Notes: generated by a model from the sequence alone, not told the origin. Shown: positions 44,441-54,139, numbered from the stretch's first letter. The stretch: 64,000 nucleotides of DNA from an uncultured Acetatifactor sp. (GCA_947627115.1 CANQUQ010000007.1:1-64000); one strand, 5' to 3'. Made by a program: numbers and translations.

Positions 44441-46939
44441 ATGGCTGGGAAATCAAAGGACGGCGGCGAGAAGGAAAGCCCGATGATGAAGGTCGCGACC
44501 TTTATCGTGGACAGGCGGAATCTCTTTTTTCTGCTGTTCGGCATTGCAATCATTTTTTCTGTTGTTTCTATGAATTGGGTCAGCGTGGAAAACGCTATGT
44601 CGGCGTATCTGCCAAATACTACCGAAACACGCCAGGGTCTGGACAGAATGGAGGAGCAGTTCATTACATACGGAACGGCGCAGGTAATGGTGACCAATAT
44701 CCCTTACGACGAGGCGGAAAAGATAGCGGATCGGCTGGAGGGGCTTGACACGGTGATCATGCTCACCTTCGACGATACGGAAAAGCATTACAATAATTTC
44801 TCCGCGCTGTACGACATTACCTTTGGATATGAAGAGACGGACGAACGCGCACTGGAAGCCCTTGATCAGGTGAAGGAAATGCTGGCCGGCTACGATTTGT
44901 ATGTGTCCACGGACATGGGCGATGCCTCCGCAGAGCAGATTGCCAGTGAAATGCAGGTGATCAGCGTCCTGGTGGCGGTGGTCGTGGTCTCTGTGCTCCT
45001 GCTCACCTCGCAGACCTGGGCGGAGGTGCCTGTGCTGCTGCTTACCTTTATTGCGGCGGCGCTGAACACCAAGGGAACCAATTTTATCATGGGGACGATT
45101 TCCTTCGTGTCCAACTCCGTGACGATCGTGCTGCAGCTGGCGCTGTCCATAGACTACGCCGTCATATTCTGCAACCGCTATAAGGAGGAGCATCGGACGC
45201 TCCCCATCAGGGAGGCGGATATCGTGGCTCTGAGCAAGGCGATACCGGAGATCTCTTCCAGTTCGCTCACTACCATAGGCGGTCTGATCGCCATGATGTT
45301 CATGCAGTTCGGCATCGGCAGAGATATGGCGCTGTGCCTGATCCGCGCTATTCTGCTGAGCCTGTTGTCGGTGTTCCTGCTGATGCCGGGGCTGATCATG
45401 CTCTTCGGCAAAGCTATGGATAAGACGTATCACAAGAGCTTCATTCCCAAGATCTCCTTTGTGGGAAAATTTGCCTATAAGACCAGATATGTGATGCCGC
45501 CGCTGTTTGTGGCGCTGATCGTAGGAGCCTTTCTGGTCTCCTCCAAATGTCCCTATGTCTACGGCTATTCCATGCTGGAGACACCGGTACAGAGCGACGC
45601 GATGATGGTGGACTCGATGATAGAGGAGAGCTTCGGCGCCAGCAACATGGTGGCAATGATCGTACCGGCGGGCAGCTATGAGAAGGAAAAGCAGCTTTTG
45701 AAGGAGCTGGATTCCCTGCCGGAGGTGGATTATACCATGGGTCTGGCGAATACGGAGGCCATCGGCGGCTATATGCTCACCGACAAGCTGACCGCAAGGG
45801 ATTTTTCGGAGCTTTTGGAGCTGGATTACGAGAAGGCGGAGCTGCTCTACATGACCTACGCGGTGAACGATGAGAACTATGGCAAGATCATCAACGGATT
45901 TTCCACCTACAGCGTCCCTCTGATCGATATGTTCATGTTCCTCTATGATGAGGTGCAGGAGGGATATGTGACGCTGGATGACGAAATGATGGAGACGCTG
46001 GAGGATGCGCATTCCAAGATGCAGATCGCGCTGGATCAGCTGCAGGGAGAGGAGTACAGCCGTATGCTGGTGTACCTGACGCTTCCGGAGGAGGGGGACG
46101 AGACCTTTGCTTTTCTGGAAAAGATGCACGAGATTGCGGCGAAGTACTACGAGGAGCCCGTGCTGATCCCCGGTGAGGCCACCAGCCAGTACGACCTTTA
46201 CAAGACCTTCCAGACGGACAATTCGGTGGTGAATGTAGTGTCTGTTCTGGCGGTCCTGGTAGTGCTCCTGTTCACCTTTATGTCGGCGGGCATGCCGGTG
46301 CTGCTGATCCTGATCATCCAGGGCTCTATCTGGATCAACTTTTCATTCCCGGTGATCCAGGGGAAGAATCTGTTCTTTATGAGCTATCTGATCGTCAGCT
46401 CCATACAGATGGGCGCCAATATTGACTATGCCATTGTGATTTCGGGGCGGTTCATGGAACTGAAGGATAAGATGTCCAAGCGGGATGCGATCATAGAGAC
46501 CATGAATTTTGCCTTTCCCACGATCGTCACCTCCGGCTCCATGCTGGCGCTGGCGGGCATTTTCATCGGCATGATGTCCTCGGACGGAGCCATCTGCGGC
46601 ATTGGGCAGTGTCTCGGCAGAGGGACCATTATTTCCATTATTATCGTCATGTTCGTGCTGCCGCAGATTCTGCTGTTAGGTGAAAAGATCATTGACAAGA
46701 CCTCCTTCGCCGTGTCGATTCCGCTGAAGCTGGAGCGGACATCCGGTCTGATGCGGGTGGATGGCATGGTGCAGGGACAGATAAACGGCACGGTCATCGG
46801 AGAGATGCACGGTCTGATACGCGGCGACGCAAGTCTGTTCGTAAATATGGGCAGGCTGGAGCAAAGGGAAGACGACGGGAGCGGCCTGGAAGAGCTGCTT
46901 GAGAAAGAGAAGAGCAAAGATGCTGAGGTGACGGAATGA
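44441..46939 (+). CDS. MMPL/RND-superfamily exporter
   Basis: An 832-residue membrane protein of the MMPL type. It has two copies of a one-plus-five helix pattern with two large extracytoplasmic loops (about 50-160 and 400-585). The proton-relay Asp-Tyr motifs are at SIDYAVIFCNRY in the first half and NIDYAVIISGRF in the second half. A cytoplasmic tail of about 75 residues follows the last helix. MMPL proteins move lipids or hydrophobic molecules, or help place surface molecules. AAAGGGGTGATAAA precedes ATG 44441. The stop overlaps the next gene by ATGA, so it works with the GLUG protein. Substrate unknown. Confidence 0.88.
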   Translation: MAGKSKDGGEKESPMMKVATFIVDRRNLFFLLFGIAIIFSVVSMNWVSVENAMSAYLPNTTETRQGLDRMEEQFITYGTAQVMVTNIPYDEAEKIADRLEGLDTVIMLTFDDTEKHYNNFSALYDITFGYEETDERALEALDQVKEMLAGYDLYVSTDMGDASAEQIASEMQVISVLVAVVVVSVLLLTSQTWAEVPVLLLTFIAAALNTKGTNFIMGTISFVSNSVTIVLQLALSIDYAVIFCNRYKEEHRTLPIREADIVALSKAIPEISSSSLTTIGGLIAMMFMQFGIGRDMALCLIRAILLSLLSVFLLMPGLIMLFGKAMDKTYHKSFIPKISFVGKFAYKTRYVMPPLFVALIVGAFLVSSKCPYVYGYSMLETPVQSDAMMVDSMIEESFGASNMVAMIVPAGSYEKEKQLLKELDSLPEVDYTMGLANTEAIGGYMLTDKLTARDFSELLELDYEKAELLYMTYAVNDENYGKIINGFSTYSVPLIDMFMFLYDEVQEGYVTLDDEMMETLEDAHSKMQIALDQLQGEEYSRMLVYLTLPEEGDETFAFLEKMHEIAAKYYEEPVLIPGEATSQYDLYKTFQTDNSVVNVVSVLAVLVVLLFTFMSAGMPVLLILIIQGSIWINFSFPVIQGKNLFFMSYLIVSSIQMGANIDYAIVISGRFMELKDKMSKRDAIIETMNFAFPTIVTSGSMLALAGIFIGMMSSDGAICGIGQCLGRGTIISIIIVMFVLPQILLLGEKIIDKTSFAVSIPLKLERTSGLMRVDGMVQGQINGTVIGEMHGLIRGDASLFVNMGRLEQREDDGSGLEELLEKEKSKDAEVTE

Positions 46940-49900
46940 AAGGGAACAGAAACGGTATCAGAGCGACAGCCATAGCGCTGACATTGGTACTTTTGTGCGG
47001 TATGCTGCCGGCCAACGCTTTTCGGGCGCAGGCCAGGGAGACAGAAGAGGCCGGCACGGAAGGCGGAGAAAACGGCGAAGAGATCGTTCCGGAGAGGGTC
47101 AGTATCAGAACGACGGAGGATTTCCTTGATTTTGCGCAGCAGTGTTATCTGGACGCCTGGTCCGTGGACAAATGGGTAGTGCTGGAGGAGGATATCGATC
47201 TGGCGGGGACGGATTTTGAGATGATACCCGTGTTCGCGGGAACCTTTGACGGAGGCGGACATACCATCTCCGGATTCCACAGTGTAGGAGACGGCTATGT
47301 GGGAGGTCTGTTCCGCTACATCGCTCAGGGCGCAACGGTGAAGAACCTGAAGCTGAAGGGAAGCGTGGAGGGCACCGGGGAAAAGGAATATATCGGGGGA
47401 ATCTGCGGATTCAATTACGGCACGATACGCAATTGCAGCTTTACCGGGACACTGAACGGCAGGGACACGGTGGGCGGTATCGCCGGGACCAACGGAAACA
47501 CGGGACTGATCATGGGATGCAGCATCCGAGGACATGTGGCCGGATATTATATGACCGGCGGCATCGCCGGGGTGAACCACGGAATCTTGAGCCAGTGCAG
47601 CAATTATTCCGACATTAACGATGACAGCCGCTGGGTGGAGGAGGACGACGAGATGGAGACCGATATCTTTTCCGGCATCGGCTCCTCCGACTCGGATATT
47701 GAGCTTTACAGCGGCGTGGATACGGGCGGTATCGCAGGATACTCCGACGGCACCGTGACCGGCTGCGTAAATTACGGGACGGTGGGTTATGAGCACACCG
47801 GCTATAACATCGGCGGCATTGCCGGCCGGCAGGCCGGAATGGTAAATTTCTGCCAGAACAAGGGGCAGGTATACGGCAGGAAGGATGTGGGCGGCATCGT
47901 TGGGCAGATGGAGCCATACATTGAGGTGGACGAAGCGGAATCCCTGAGGAACGCTGTCAACAAGCTCCACGATCTCATCGACGGGACACTGGACCGCCTG
48001 CACGAGGGAAAAGACGCCGTGAAGGCGGATATAGACAGCCTGACCGCATACGGGGACGGCGTGCTGAATACCGGGAACAGCATGGCGGACCAGCTTGACG
48101 GTTTTGTGGACACTAATGTGGGACAGATCCGGGAGATCAACGCACGGATGGATTATGTGGTAGGTCAGCTGCCTGCGGTGATGGAGGATCTCTCCGAGGC
48201 TGGGAGCTCCTTTGGAAATTTCAGCGACAGGATAAAGCAGGCGGTAGAGAGCTCCGGGTCCTGGGGCGGCGGAGAGGTCAGCGGAGGCGATGCTGCGGAG
48301 GGCACCCTTGATGCGGACAGTCTGCTGGCGTCCGTGGAGGGCCTGCAGGAGGATATCCGGCGTTCTAATCAGTCGGCGGACAGGATCAATGAGATCATAA
48401 CAGCCGGGGACGGTTCCCTGAAGGAGTGGGATGAGCTCACCGGCTCCCAACAGGAGCTTTTGATCAAGGAAGCCGCCGCGCTGGCGGAGGAATCCGGAAG
48501 AGTGGAGGAGTCCACGGCGGTCATGCTGACAGATCTGAGCAGGCTGGATCCGTCCTCGGATCAGGCCCGCGGGGATATGGAGACGGCAATAGACCATCTG
48601 CAGAAAACGGCGGATTCCGTCAGGGACGCCGCCAATCGGACCAAGAGTATTGTGGATTACCTGAACGGACAGCAGGATATACAGTTCGTGCCGCTTGGCG
48701 AAGAGTTTGACAGAGACCGGGAGGTGCTTTACGGGCAGCTCCGGGGGATATCGGACAGCCTGAAAAGCCTGAGCCGGAATGTCTCCGATTACTCGGATCA
48801 GGCCAACGAGGATCTGAAGGCCGTGAACGATCAGCTGAATGTGGTCTTCAATCTTCTCGCGGATAATCTGTCCGGCAGCACCGGGCTGAGCGTGGAGGAG
48901 ATGTATGAGGAGGTCTCCGATGAGGAGACGGACACCATAGTTACCGGAAGGACCGATTCCTGTACAAATCAGGGAATTGTCAAGGGCGATATCAATATCG
49001 GCGGCATTGCCGGTTCCATGGCGATCGACGAGGAGGATCCCGAAGACAATGCGGCGGGGAGCATCGATTACGAGGTCGGCCGCCGGTTCATCATGAAATG
49101 TATTATCCAGAACTGTGACAACCGCGGATATGTCACCGCAAAAAAAGATGGTGCGGGCGGCATTGTGGGCTATATGGCACACGGTATCGTTATGGATTCC
49201 GAAGGCTACGGCAGTGTGGAGAGTACGGAGGGAGATTACGTGGGAGGCATCTGCGGCGAGTCTCTGACGGTGATCCGCAGATGCTATGCCCTCTGCGATG
49301 TGTCCGGCGGGAAAAATGTGGGAGGAATCGCGGGTTACGCCAACACCCTGAAGGACTGCTACGCTATGGTCGATGTGCAGGCTGCAGCGGGCAAAAAGGG
49401 CGCTGTGGCCGGACAGGTGGCGGAGCAGGAGGACAGCGGGGAGAAGGATGCGGAGCCCAGCGTATGCAGAAACTACTATGTGGGAGATTCCGTTTACGGG
49501 ATCGACAACATCAGCTATATAGGCATAGCCGAGCCCATTGAATATCGGGAGCTTCTGGAGACGGAGGGCATTCCGGGAGAATTCCGGCACCTCAAGGTCA
49601 TCTACAGAGTGGACGACGAGTATCTGGGCGAACAGGAAATGCCCTACGGCGCCAGCCTTGCCGACCTGCAATTTCCGGAGATCCCTCAGAGAGAAGGATA
49701 TTACGGCGTATGGCCGGACTGCTCCGGAAGGGTGATGGAAGGAAATCTGGTGCTGCAGGGAGAATACCGGGACAATGTGCCGGTGGTGGAGAGCCGGGAG
49801 AAGGAGAGTCAGAATGCGGAAGGGGAGTATGAGTTCCCCTACGGGCTGATAGAGCAGACCTTCACGGAAAATACCAGACTGAGCGTGGAGCGGATCCGGA

Positions 49901-50256
49901 AGGAGCCGCCTCAGCAGGCCTCCGGGAAGGAATATGTGATATATCAGGTGAAGGTGAGCGACAGCGAGCTGACGGAGGGGGAGACGCTGGCCGTCCGGCT
50001 CCTGAATCCTTACGAAGAGGCGCAGATCTGGGAGTGGAGGGACGATGCATGGACGCAGCTGGAAAGCGTGTCCAGAGGACATTATCTGCAGGTGGAGATG
50101 ACCGGAGAGACGGGAATCTTCTGCGTGGCGGAAAGACAGTCCCCCGTGCCTTATATTGCGGCAGCCGCAGCGGCAGCAGGCGTGGGAATCCTGATCGTGG
50201 TACTGATTGGGAAACGTCTTACAAAGAAGAAACGGCTCAAAGAAAAGGAAAATTAA
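46936..50256 (+). CDS. Large surface protein with GLUG repeats and coiled-coil insert
   Basis: A 1106-residue secreted protein: signal peptide (1-28, ending ANA), a beta-helix-like region with GLUG-type repeats (about 118-325: GGICGFN, GGIAGTN, GGIAGVN, GGIAGYS, GGIAGRQ, GGIVGQM), and a long helical insert (about 331-660). Further GLUG repeats follow (about 685-840: GGIAGSM, GGIVGYM, GGICGES, GGIAGYA), then a strand-rich part and a C-terminal membrane helix (about 1070-1092) with a basic tail KRLTKKKRLKEKEN. The layout is a cell-wall-spanning protein held in the membrane. It overlaps the exporter by four bases (ATGA). No function is known; it may carry or receive the exporter's cargo. Confidence 0.82.
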   Translation: MKGNRNGIRATAIALTLVLLCGMLPANAFRAQARETEEAGTEGGENGEEIVPERVSIRTTEDFLDFAQQCYLDAWSVDKWVVLEEDIDLAGTDFEMIPVFAGTFDGGGHTISGFHSVGDGYVGGLFRYIAQGATVKNLKLKGSVEGTGEKEYIGGICGFNYGTIRNCSFTGTLNGRDTVGGIAGTNGNTGLIMGCSIRGHVAGYYMTGGIAGVNHGILSQCSNYSDINDDSRWVEEDDEMETDIFSGIGSSDSDIELYSGVDTGGIAGYSDGTVTGCVNYGTVGYEHTGYNIGGIAGRQAGMVNFCQNKGQVYGRKDVGGIVGQMEPYIEVDEAESLRNAVNKLHDLIDGTLDRLHEGKDAVKADIDSLTAYGDGVLNTGNSMADQLDGFVDTNVGQIREINARMDYVVGQLPAVMEDLSEAGSSFGNFSDRIKQAVESSGSWGGGEVSGGDAAEGTLDADSLLASVEGLQEDIRRSNQSADRINEIITAGDGSLKEWDELTGSQQELLIKEAAALAEESGRVEESTAVMLTDLSRLDPSSDQARGDMETAIDHLQKTADSVRDAANRTKSIVDYLNGQQDIQFVPLGEEFDRDREVLYGQLRGISDSLKSLSRNVSDYSDQANEDLKAVNDQLNVVFNLLADNLSGSTGLSVEEMYEEVSDEETDTIVTGRTDSCTNQGIVKGDINIGGIAGSMAIDEEDPEDNAAGSIDYEVGRRFIMKCIIQNCDNRGYVTAKKDGAGGIVGYMAHGIVMDSEGYGSVESTEGDYVGGICGESLTVIRRCYALCDVSGGKNVGGIAGYANTLKDCYAMVDVQAAAGKKGAVAGQVAEQEDSGEKDAEPSVCRNYYVGDSVYGIDNISYIGIAEPIEYRELLETEGIPGEFRHLKVIYRVDDEYLGEQEMPYGASLADLQFPEIPQREGYYGVWPDCSGRVMEGNLVLQGEYRDNVPVVESREKESQNAEGEYEFPYGLIEQTFTENTRLSVERIRKEPPQQASGKEYVIYQVKVSDSELTEGETLAVRLLNPYEEAQIWEWRDDAWTQLESVSRGHYLQVEMTGETGIFCVAERQSPVPYIAAAAAAAGVGILIVVLIGKRLTKKKRLKEKEN

Positions 50257-50322
50257 ATAAAGGAAGAATCAAAAAAAGAAGAATTAAAAAAACAAACAAA
50301 AGAATAATTCATAAGAAATAAG

Positions 50323-50365
50323 AACAGCCCGCACAGGTGTTTATCCTTCTGTGCGGGCTGTTTTT
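50323..50365. terminator. Bidirectional terminator
   Basis: AACAGCCCGCACAG (50323-50336) pairs with CTGTGCGGGCTGTT (50349-50362), followed by T on the plus side and A before it. It lies between the GLUG gene and the convergent patatin gene and serves both. Confidence 0.85.
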
Positions 50366-50377
50366 GTGAAATCATTA

Positions 50378-51235
50378 TCAGTCGATGGCGGCCGTAGCAT
50401 GTACCATCTTTTTTGTGATGCGGTTCATGTTCGTCACCAGAACATCGCCAGTGATGCGCAGCTTCTTTTTGGAATTCGCGGAGTTCAGTGATTTCACTCG
50501 GTCGTATATTTTGTCTCTGTCGGAAATTCCGTCGCAGAACACGTAATCCAGAACCTCCTTTGCCCTCCTGTATCCCTCCTCCATCATGTACTTGATGGAA
50601 TTATGCTCCAGACGAATGGAGTTGGAAATAATCTTGTTGTCGGGGAAGGTGAGCTTGATGATCTTGTCATCGAGAGTGTCGTCCTCAAATATGTAATTGT
50701 AATCGTCAAAGTAAATACAAATGCAGTAATCCAGAGGATTGCGCAGGACAGGATAAATCGGGATATTGTCGATGACCGCTCCGTCATACAGCTTTTTGGC
50801 GCCGATGGAGACGCCCTTGTTATAGAGCGGCAGCGCAATGCTCGCACGCAGATACTGTTTCATTTCTCCCGGAGTCAGCTTTGCAAAGTTGTAGTAAGTG
50901 AGCTCCCGCCCCGACAGATTCAGAAGGGGCACATAAAAGGAGTTGGGAATCTTGCAGTTGCTGACCAGATTGTTGATGGTGCTGGGAATAAAAGAGCTGC
51001 GCAGCATGGTGGTAATTCTGATACGGCTGCCGTCGGTGCCTACCGACTCCCATATCTCCGCCGCTTTTTCCAGATTTCTGGAAAGGTACGCATAGGCGTT
51101 GAGCGCGCCGATAGATGCGGAACTTACATATTTAAAATCGGAGGGAGCAAAATATTCGCTGATAGCGCGCAGGGCGCCGATCTGATAGGCTCCCTTTGCC
51201 ATGCCTCCCGATAGTACCAATCCAATCTGCTTCAT
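50378..51235 (-). CDS. Patatin-like phospholipase family protein
   Basis: A 285-residue patatin. The oxyanion block is GLVLSGGMAKGAYQIGALRA (Gly-rich), the nucleophile elbow reads SASIGAL and the catalytic Asp is in YDGAVIDNIP. The Ser and Asp are present, but the first Gly of the GxSxG elbow is Ser. Start at 51235 (MKQIGLVLSGG), with AGG upstream; a much longer open frame in front has no ribosome site. Lipid acyl hydrolysis is likely but the substrate is unknown. It is convergent with the GLUG gene and divergent from the DUF4143 ATPase. Confidence 0.85.
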   Translation of the reverse strand: MKQIGLVLSGGMAKGAYQIGALRAISEYFAPSDFKYVSSASIGALNAYAYLSRNLEKAAEIWESVGTDGSRIRITTMLRSSFIPSTINNLVSNCKIPNSFYVPLLNLSGRELTYYNFAKLTPGEMKQYLRASIALPLYNKGVSIGAKKLYDGAVIDNIPIYPVLRNPLDYCICIYFDDYNYIFEDDTLDDKIIKLTFPDNKIISNSIRLEHNSIKYMMEEGYRRAKEVLDYVFCDGISDRDKIYDRVKSLNSANSKKKLRITGDVLVTNMNRITKKMVHATAAID

Positions 51236-51367
51236 ATTGCCTTGTTTCCACCTGTATCCTGTACGGTATGCCAAATTGTTACAAAAGAACACATCTAGCA
51301 ACATTTTACAGAACACACCCCTGTTTGTCAAGAAATTCCGAAGACCGCCAAAAATGTTTGAAAAAGG

Positions 51368-51397
51368 TTGATAGAAGCACTTGCTTTCGGCTATAAT
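51368..51397 (+). promoter_or_regulatory. Promoter for the DUF4143 ATPase
   Basis: TTGATA (51368-51373), 18 bases, TATAAT (51392-51397), 40 bases before the start codon. Confidence 0.55.
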
Positions 51398-51436
51398 AAT
51401 ATCAGATATTAAATCGGCCGAAAGGAGTGCTGCGCT

Positions 51437-52660
51437 TTGTATATCAATAGACACGCGGAAAAAACTGTGCAGGAGCTTGCGCAAATGTTTGGGGCTGTAC
51501 TTGTCGCCGGGCCGAGACAGGTCGGCAAGACCACCATGTTGGCGAGATTGACAGACGGAATGAACTGCGCCACATTGGACGATCCCATACTTCGGGCAAG
51601 CGCTGAGGAGGAAAGCGGAACCTTTTTTAAGGATAATCCGCCTCCTGTGTTCGTAGATGAAATTCAAAAGGCGCCGGCTTTATTTGAGCAGATTAAGCTA
51701 TTTCTCGATCGGGATCGAAAAAAGGGGCAGTTCTTTCTGTGCGGCTCTCAGCAATTCAAAATGATGAAGGGCGTAAGCGAATCCCTGGCCGGACGCATCG
51801 GTCTTGTCACACTGCTTGGGTTCTCTCTGCGTGAGTCCCACGGAATTGCATTCGATGTTCCGTTTCTGCCCACAGAGGAATATTTTTCACAGCGAAAGCA
51901 GCACACGGCGGATATTTCCTATGATGAGGTGTGGAGTACGATCCACCGCGGCTCTATGCCGGAGCTGCAGGACAATCCCGATTTCAACTGGCAGATGTTT
52001 TACGGCGCGTATGTACGCACCTACATTGAACGCGATGTGCGGGAGCTGTCGGAGATTGGGGACACCGTAAAATTTACAAGGTTCATGGTGGCGGCCGCCG
52101 CTTCTACGGGGCAGCTTCTGAATCTGTCGTCTCTGGCAAGAGATGTGGGCATCAGTCAGCCCACTGCCGAAAGGTGGCTTGCGATTCTCGTGGCCTCCAA
52201 CCTTGTATATCTGCTTCCTCCATATTTCAACAACATTACAAAGAGGGCGGTCAAAACGCCGAAGCTGTATTTCCTTGACACGGGGCTTGCCGCTTATCTG
52301 ACCAGGTGGAACACACCGGACGTCCTGAAGAATGGTGCGATGGCGGGAGCATTTTTTGAGAGCTTTGTGGTGTCTGAGATTGTGAAGAGCTATTACAATC
52401 GGGGAATTTTGGAGCTTCCTTTGTACTTCTACCGCGACAAGGATATGAATGAGATCGACCTTCTGATTGAGGAAAACGGCATTCTGTATCCGATTGAAAT
52501 GAAGAAACACGCCGATCCGCACAAAAAAGATATAGAGGCCTTCGACCTGCTGGATAAGCTTCCAAATGTAAAACGCGGTTCGGGCGGAGTGATCTGCCTG
52601 TACGATAAATTCGTGACCCTTCGGGGCAAAGACAGAATCATTCCGGTGAATTTTCTGTGA
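51437..52660 (+). CDS. AAA+ ATPase with DUF4143 domain
   Basis: A 407-residue protein with an N-terminal AAA_14 ATPase domain (Walker A GPRQVGKTT; Walker B FVDEIQKAP) and a C-terminal DUF4143 domain (about 195-360). The last part, NEIDLLIEENGILYPIEMKKHAD, shows the D...ExK pattern of a nuclease-like fold. TTG is the start codon, after AAAGGAG. Many near-identical genes occur in Firmicutes and are often accessory; function is not defined. It faces a Fic gene 56 bases away. Confidence 0.85.
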   Translation: MYINRHAEKTVQELAQMFGAVLVAGPRQVGKTTMLARLTDGMNCATLDDPILRASAEEESGTFFKDNPPPVFVDEIQKAPALFEQIKLFLDRDRKKGQFFLCGSQQFKMMKGVSESLAGRIGLVTLLGFSLRESHGIAFDVPFLPTEEYFSQRKQHTADISYDEVWSTIHRGSMPELQDNPDFNWQMFYGAYVRTYIERDVRELSEIGDTVKFTRFMVAAAASTGQLLNLSSLARDVGISQPTAERWLAILVASNLVYLLPPYFNNITKRAVKTPKLYFLDTGLAAYLTRWNTPDVLKNGAMAGAFFESFVVSEIVKSYYNRGILELPLYFYRDKDMNEIDLLIEENGILYPIEMKKHADPHKKDIEAFDLLDKLPNVKRGSGGVICLYDKFVTLRGKDRIIPVNFL

Positions 52661-52716
52661 TGCAAGCGGGAGTGCCTATGCGGTGAGGTGGCGGAATGTT
52701 TCACCGAGACTTTGCC

Positions 52717-53856
52717 TTATTTGAAAAATTGCGGATTGAATTTATATTTTCCTTTTCCGAACCCTGTTGCCGGAACAATTGCTCCGACGGACAACAGCGT
52801 ATTTAAAATTTCCGAGGCGGGAGATTTTGTAATTTCCAATGCTTCTGCGATGTCCATTCTGCCAAACGGCACAGTATAGCCGAAATGTTGAATGAGTTTT
52901 ACAACATTTTTTGCGGATCTTATCGGGATTCCGGCCCTTGTTAAAGCGTAAAAGTCCTGTTTGACATCGGGAAAGTCCTGTTTTACAGATTTAGAGTCCT
53001 GTTTCAACGTGCTGCTGACGTGCATCGTCCTGTTTTGAAGCGGGTTGTTCTCGTCGAGCAGAAGATTTCTCAAAAACAGTTCAAGGAATTCCGTTGTTTC
53101 ATGGACGCCCTTTTTGAGGTTGTTGTAGTTTGCGCGCACCATCGCATTGCGGAAGTACCAGGCGTTTTTTGCAAAAATGTCATTGGTCACGTTAAAGCCA
53201 AGCGATTGCAGATACTTGATGAAGAATACCGCCGTCGTGCGTGTGTTGCCCTCGCCGAAAACGTGAATCTGCCACAGGCTGGAGATAAAGCATGCCAGAT
53301 GACGAATGATCTCGTCCATCGAAAGTCCGGAATAATCAAACGCTTTTTCCTGTGAAATATCATATTCTAATGTTGCGCGCAGCTCGGTCGCGCTGCCGTA
53401 CATCACGGTATCGCCGTCGAGGACCCATTCCTTTTTTGTGATGTTATAATCACGGATTTTACCGGCGTTCTTATAAATGCCCTTGAATAACTGCTGATGG
53501 ATTGAAAGGTACTGTGCCACGGAGAAGGTAAAGCCTTTTTCGGCAATAATCTTGGTAATGCGCGAAGAAACCTTATCCGCTTCTTCGGTGCGCGGTTCTT
53601 CCTTCCTGCGGTCGGCTTTGTAGTAGGATTCGATCAGCGTCTGTGCTTCGTCAAGCGAGATCTCTCCCTCTATGTTTCTGATGGCAGTCTTCTTTAAATA
53701 GTCAGATGTTTTCAACCCATCTACCGCCTGAAGTCCAATAGCCGTATGCCAGGCATAGCTCCGCTCCAGCTTCGAAGGATCGGCTTCATGGCTATATTCC
53801 TCAAAGGGATCGCTGTTGTAAACCATTTCATCGGTATCGTGCTGATTATGTTTCAT
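52717..53856 (-). CDS. Fic-domain protein with C-terminal winged helix
   Basis: A 379-residue protein with a Fic core (about 115-262). The active-site motif is HVFGEGNTR (198-206), close to HPFxxGNGR with the catalytic His kept and NGR changed to NTR. IEGEIS (62-67) in the N-terminal helices resembles the ExG part of the inhibitory motif, but the expected Ser/Thr four residues before is Ile. After a linker of three KQD heptads (about 285-302), a winged-helix-like domain (about 305-379) follows. Fic proteins attach AMP or other nucleotide parts to targets. GAGGAGATAAAT precedes the ATG. Confidence 0.85.
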   Translation of the reverse strand: MKHNQHDTDEMVYNSDPFEEYSHEADPSKLERSYAWHTAIGLQAVDGLKTSDYLKKTAIRNIEGEISLDEAQTLIESYYKADRRKEEPRTEEADKVSSRITKIIAEKGFTFSVAQYLSIHQQLFKGIYKNAGKIRDYNITKKEWVLDGDTVMYGSATELRATLEYDISQEKAFDYSGLSMDEIIRHLACFISSLWQIHVFGEGNTRTTAVFFIKYLQSLGFNVTNDIFAKNAWYFRNAMVRANYNNLKKGVHETTEFLELFLRNLLLDENNPLQNRTMHVSSTLKQDSKSVKQDFPDVKQDFYALTRAGIPIRSAKNVVKLIQHFGYTVPFGRMDIAEALEITKSPASEILNTLLSVGAIVPATGFGKGKYKFNPQFFK

Positions 53857-53930
53857 ATTTATCTCCTCTTAACTGAATCACATTTTAAAACACAAAATCA
53901 TCTTTAAAATAATAATTTTGCTATTTTTCA

Positions 53931-54139
53931 TCATCAATAAGTTGTTTGTTTAGTTTGGCAAGTACAGGCACATCATCAATAGTGCATTTTTGACTTTTCC
54001 CAAGCCATTTTTAATGGCTTTGTTATATCCTTTCCCTTACATTATGAATTCTCATAAGGGCGAAAATAAGGGCACAAGATATACAGTGGACATCTGCTCT
54101 GTGCCGACCGAAGCGGAGCGGAGACAGAAAAACCTGTAA
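53931..54139. pseudogene. Gene remnants (GNAT-like and unknown) in a 420-base gap
   Basis: Within the gap 53857-54276 two coding fragments are visible. On the minus strand about 53931-54000 reads CTIDDVPVLAKLNKQLIDDE with no start and an immediate stop; this resembles the N-terminus of GNAT acetyltransferases. On the plus strand ATG 54044 to TAA 54139 encodes 31 residues (MNSHKGENKGTRYTVDIC then SVPTEAERRQKNL), not recognised. The rest is AT-rich with an inverted repeat at 54143-54174. The fragments suggest an old insertion or deletion site. Confidence 0.35.

Noticed and set aside
44453..46129. A 558-codon minus-strand frame rich in His, Gln and Arg opposite the MMPL gene
   Set aside because: Composition is that of an antisense shadow; the plus-strand MMPL has clear transmembrane and Asp-Tyr motifs.
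46426..50082. A 1218-codon open frame on the minus strand opposite the MMPL and GLUG genes
   Set aside because: It mirrors the codon structure of the plus-strand genes, has no family motif or ribosome site, and reads as a shadow frame caused by their codon usage.
50378..51667. A longer 429-residue version of the patatin
   Set aside because: The extra 144 residues have no ribosome site, cover the divergent promoter region, and the patatin domain starts right at 51235.
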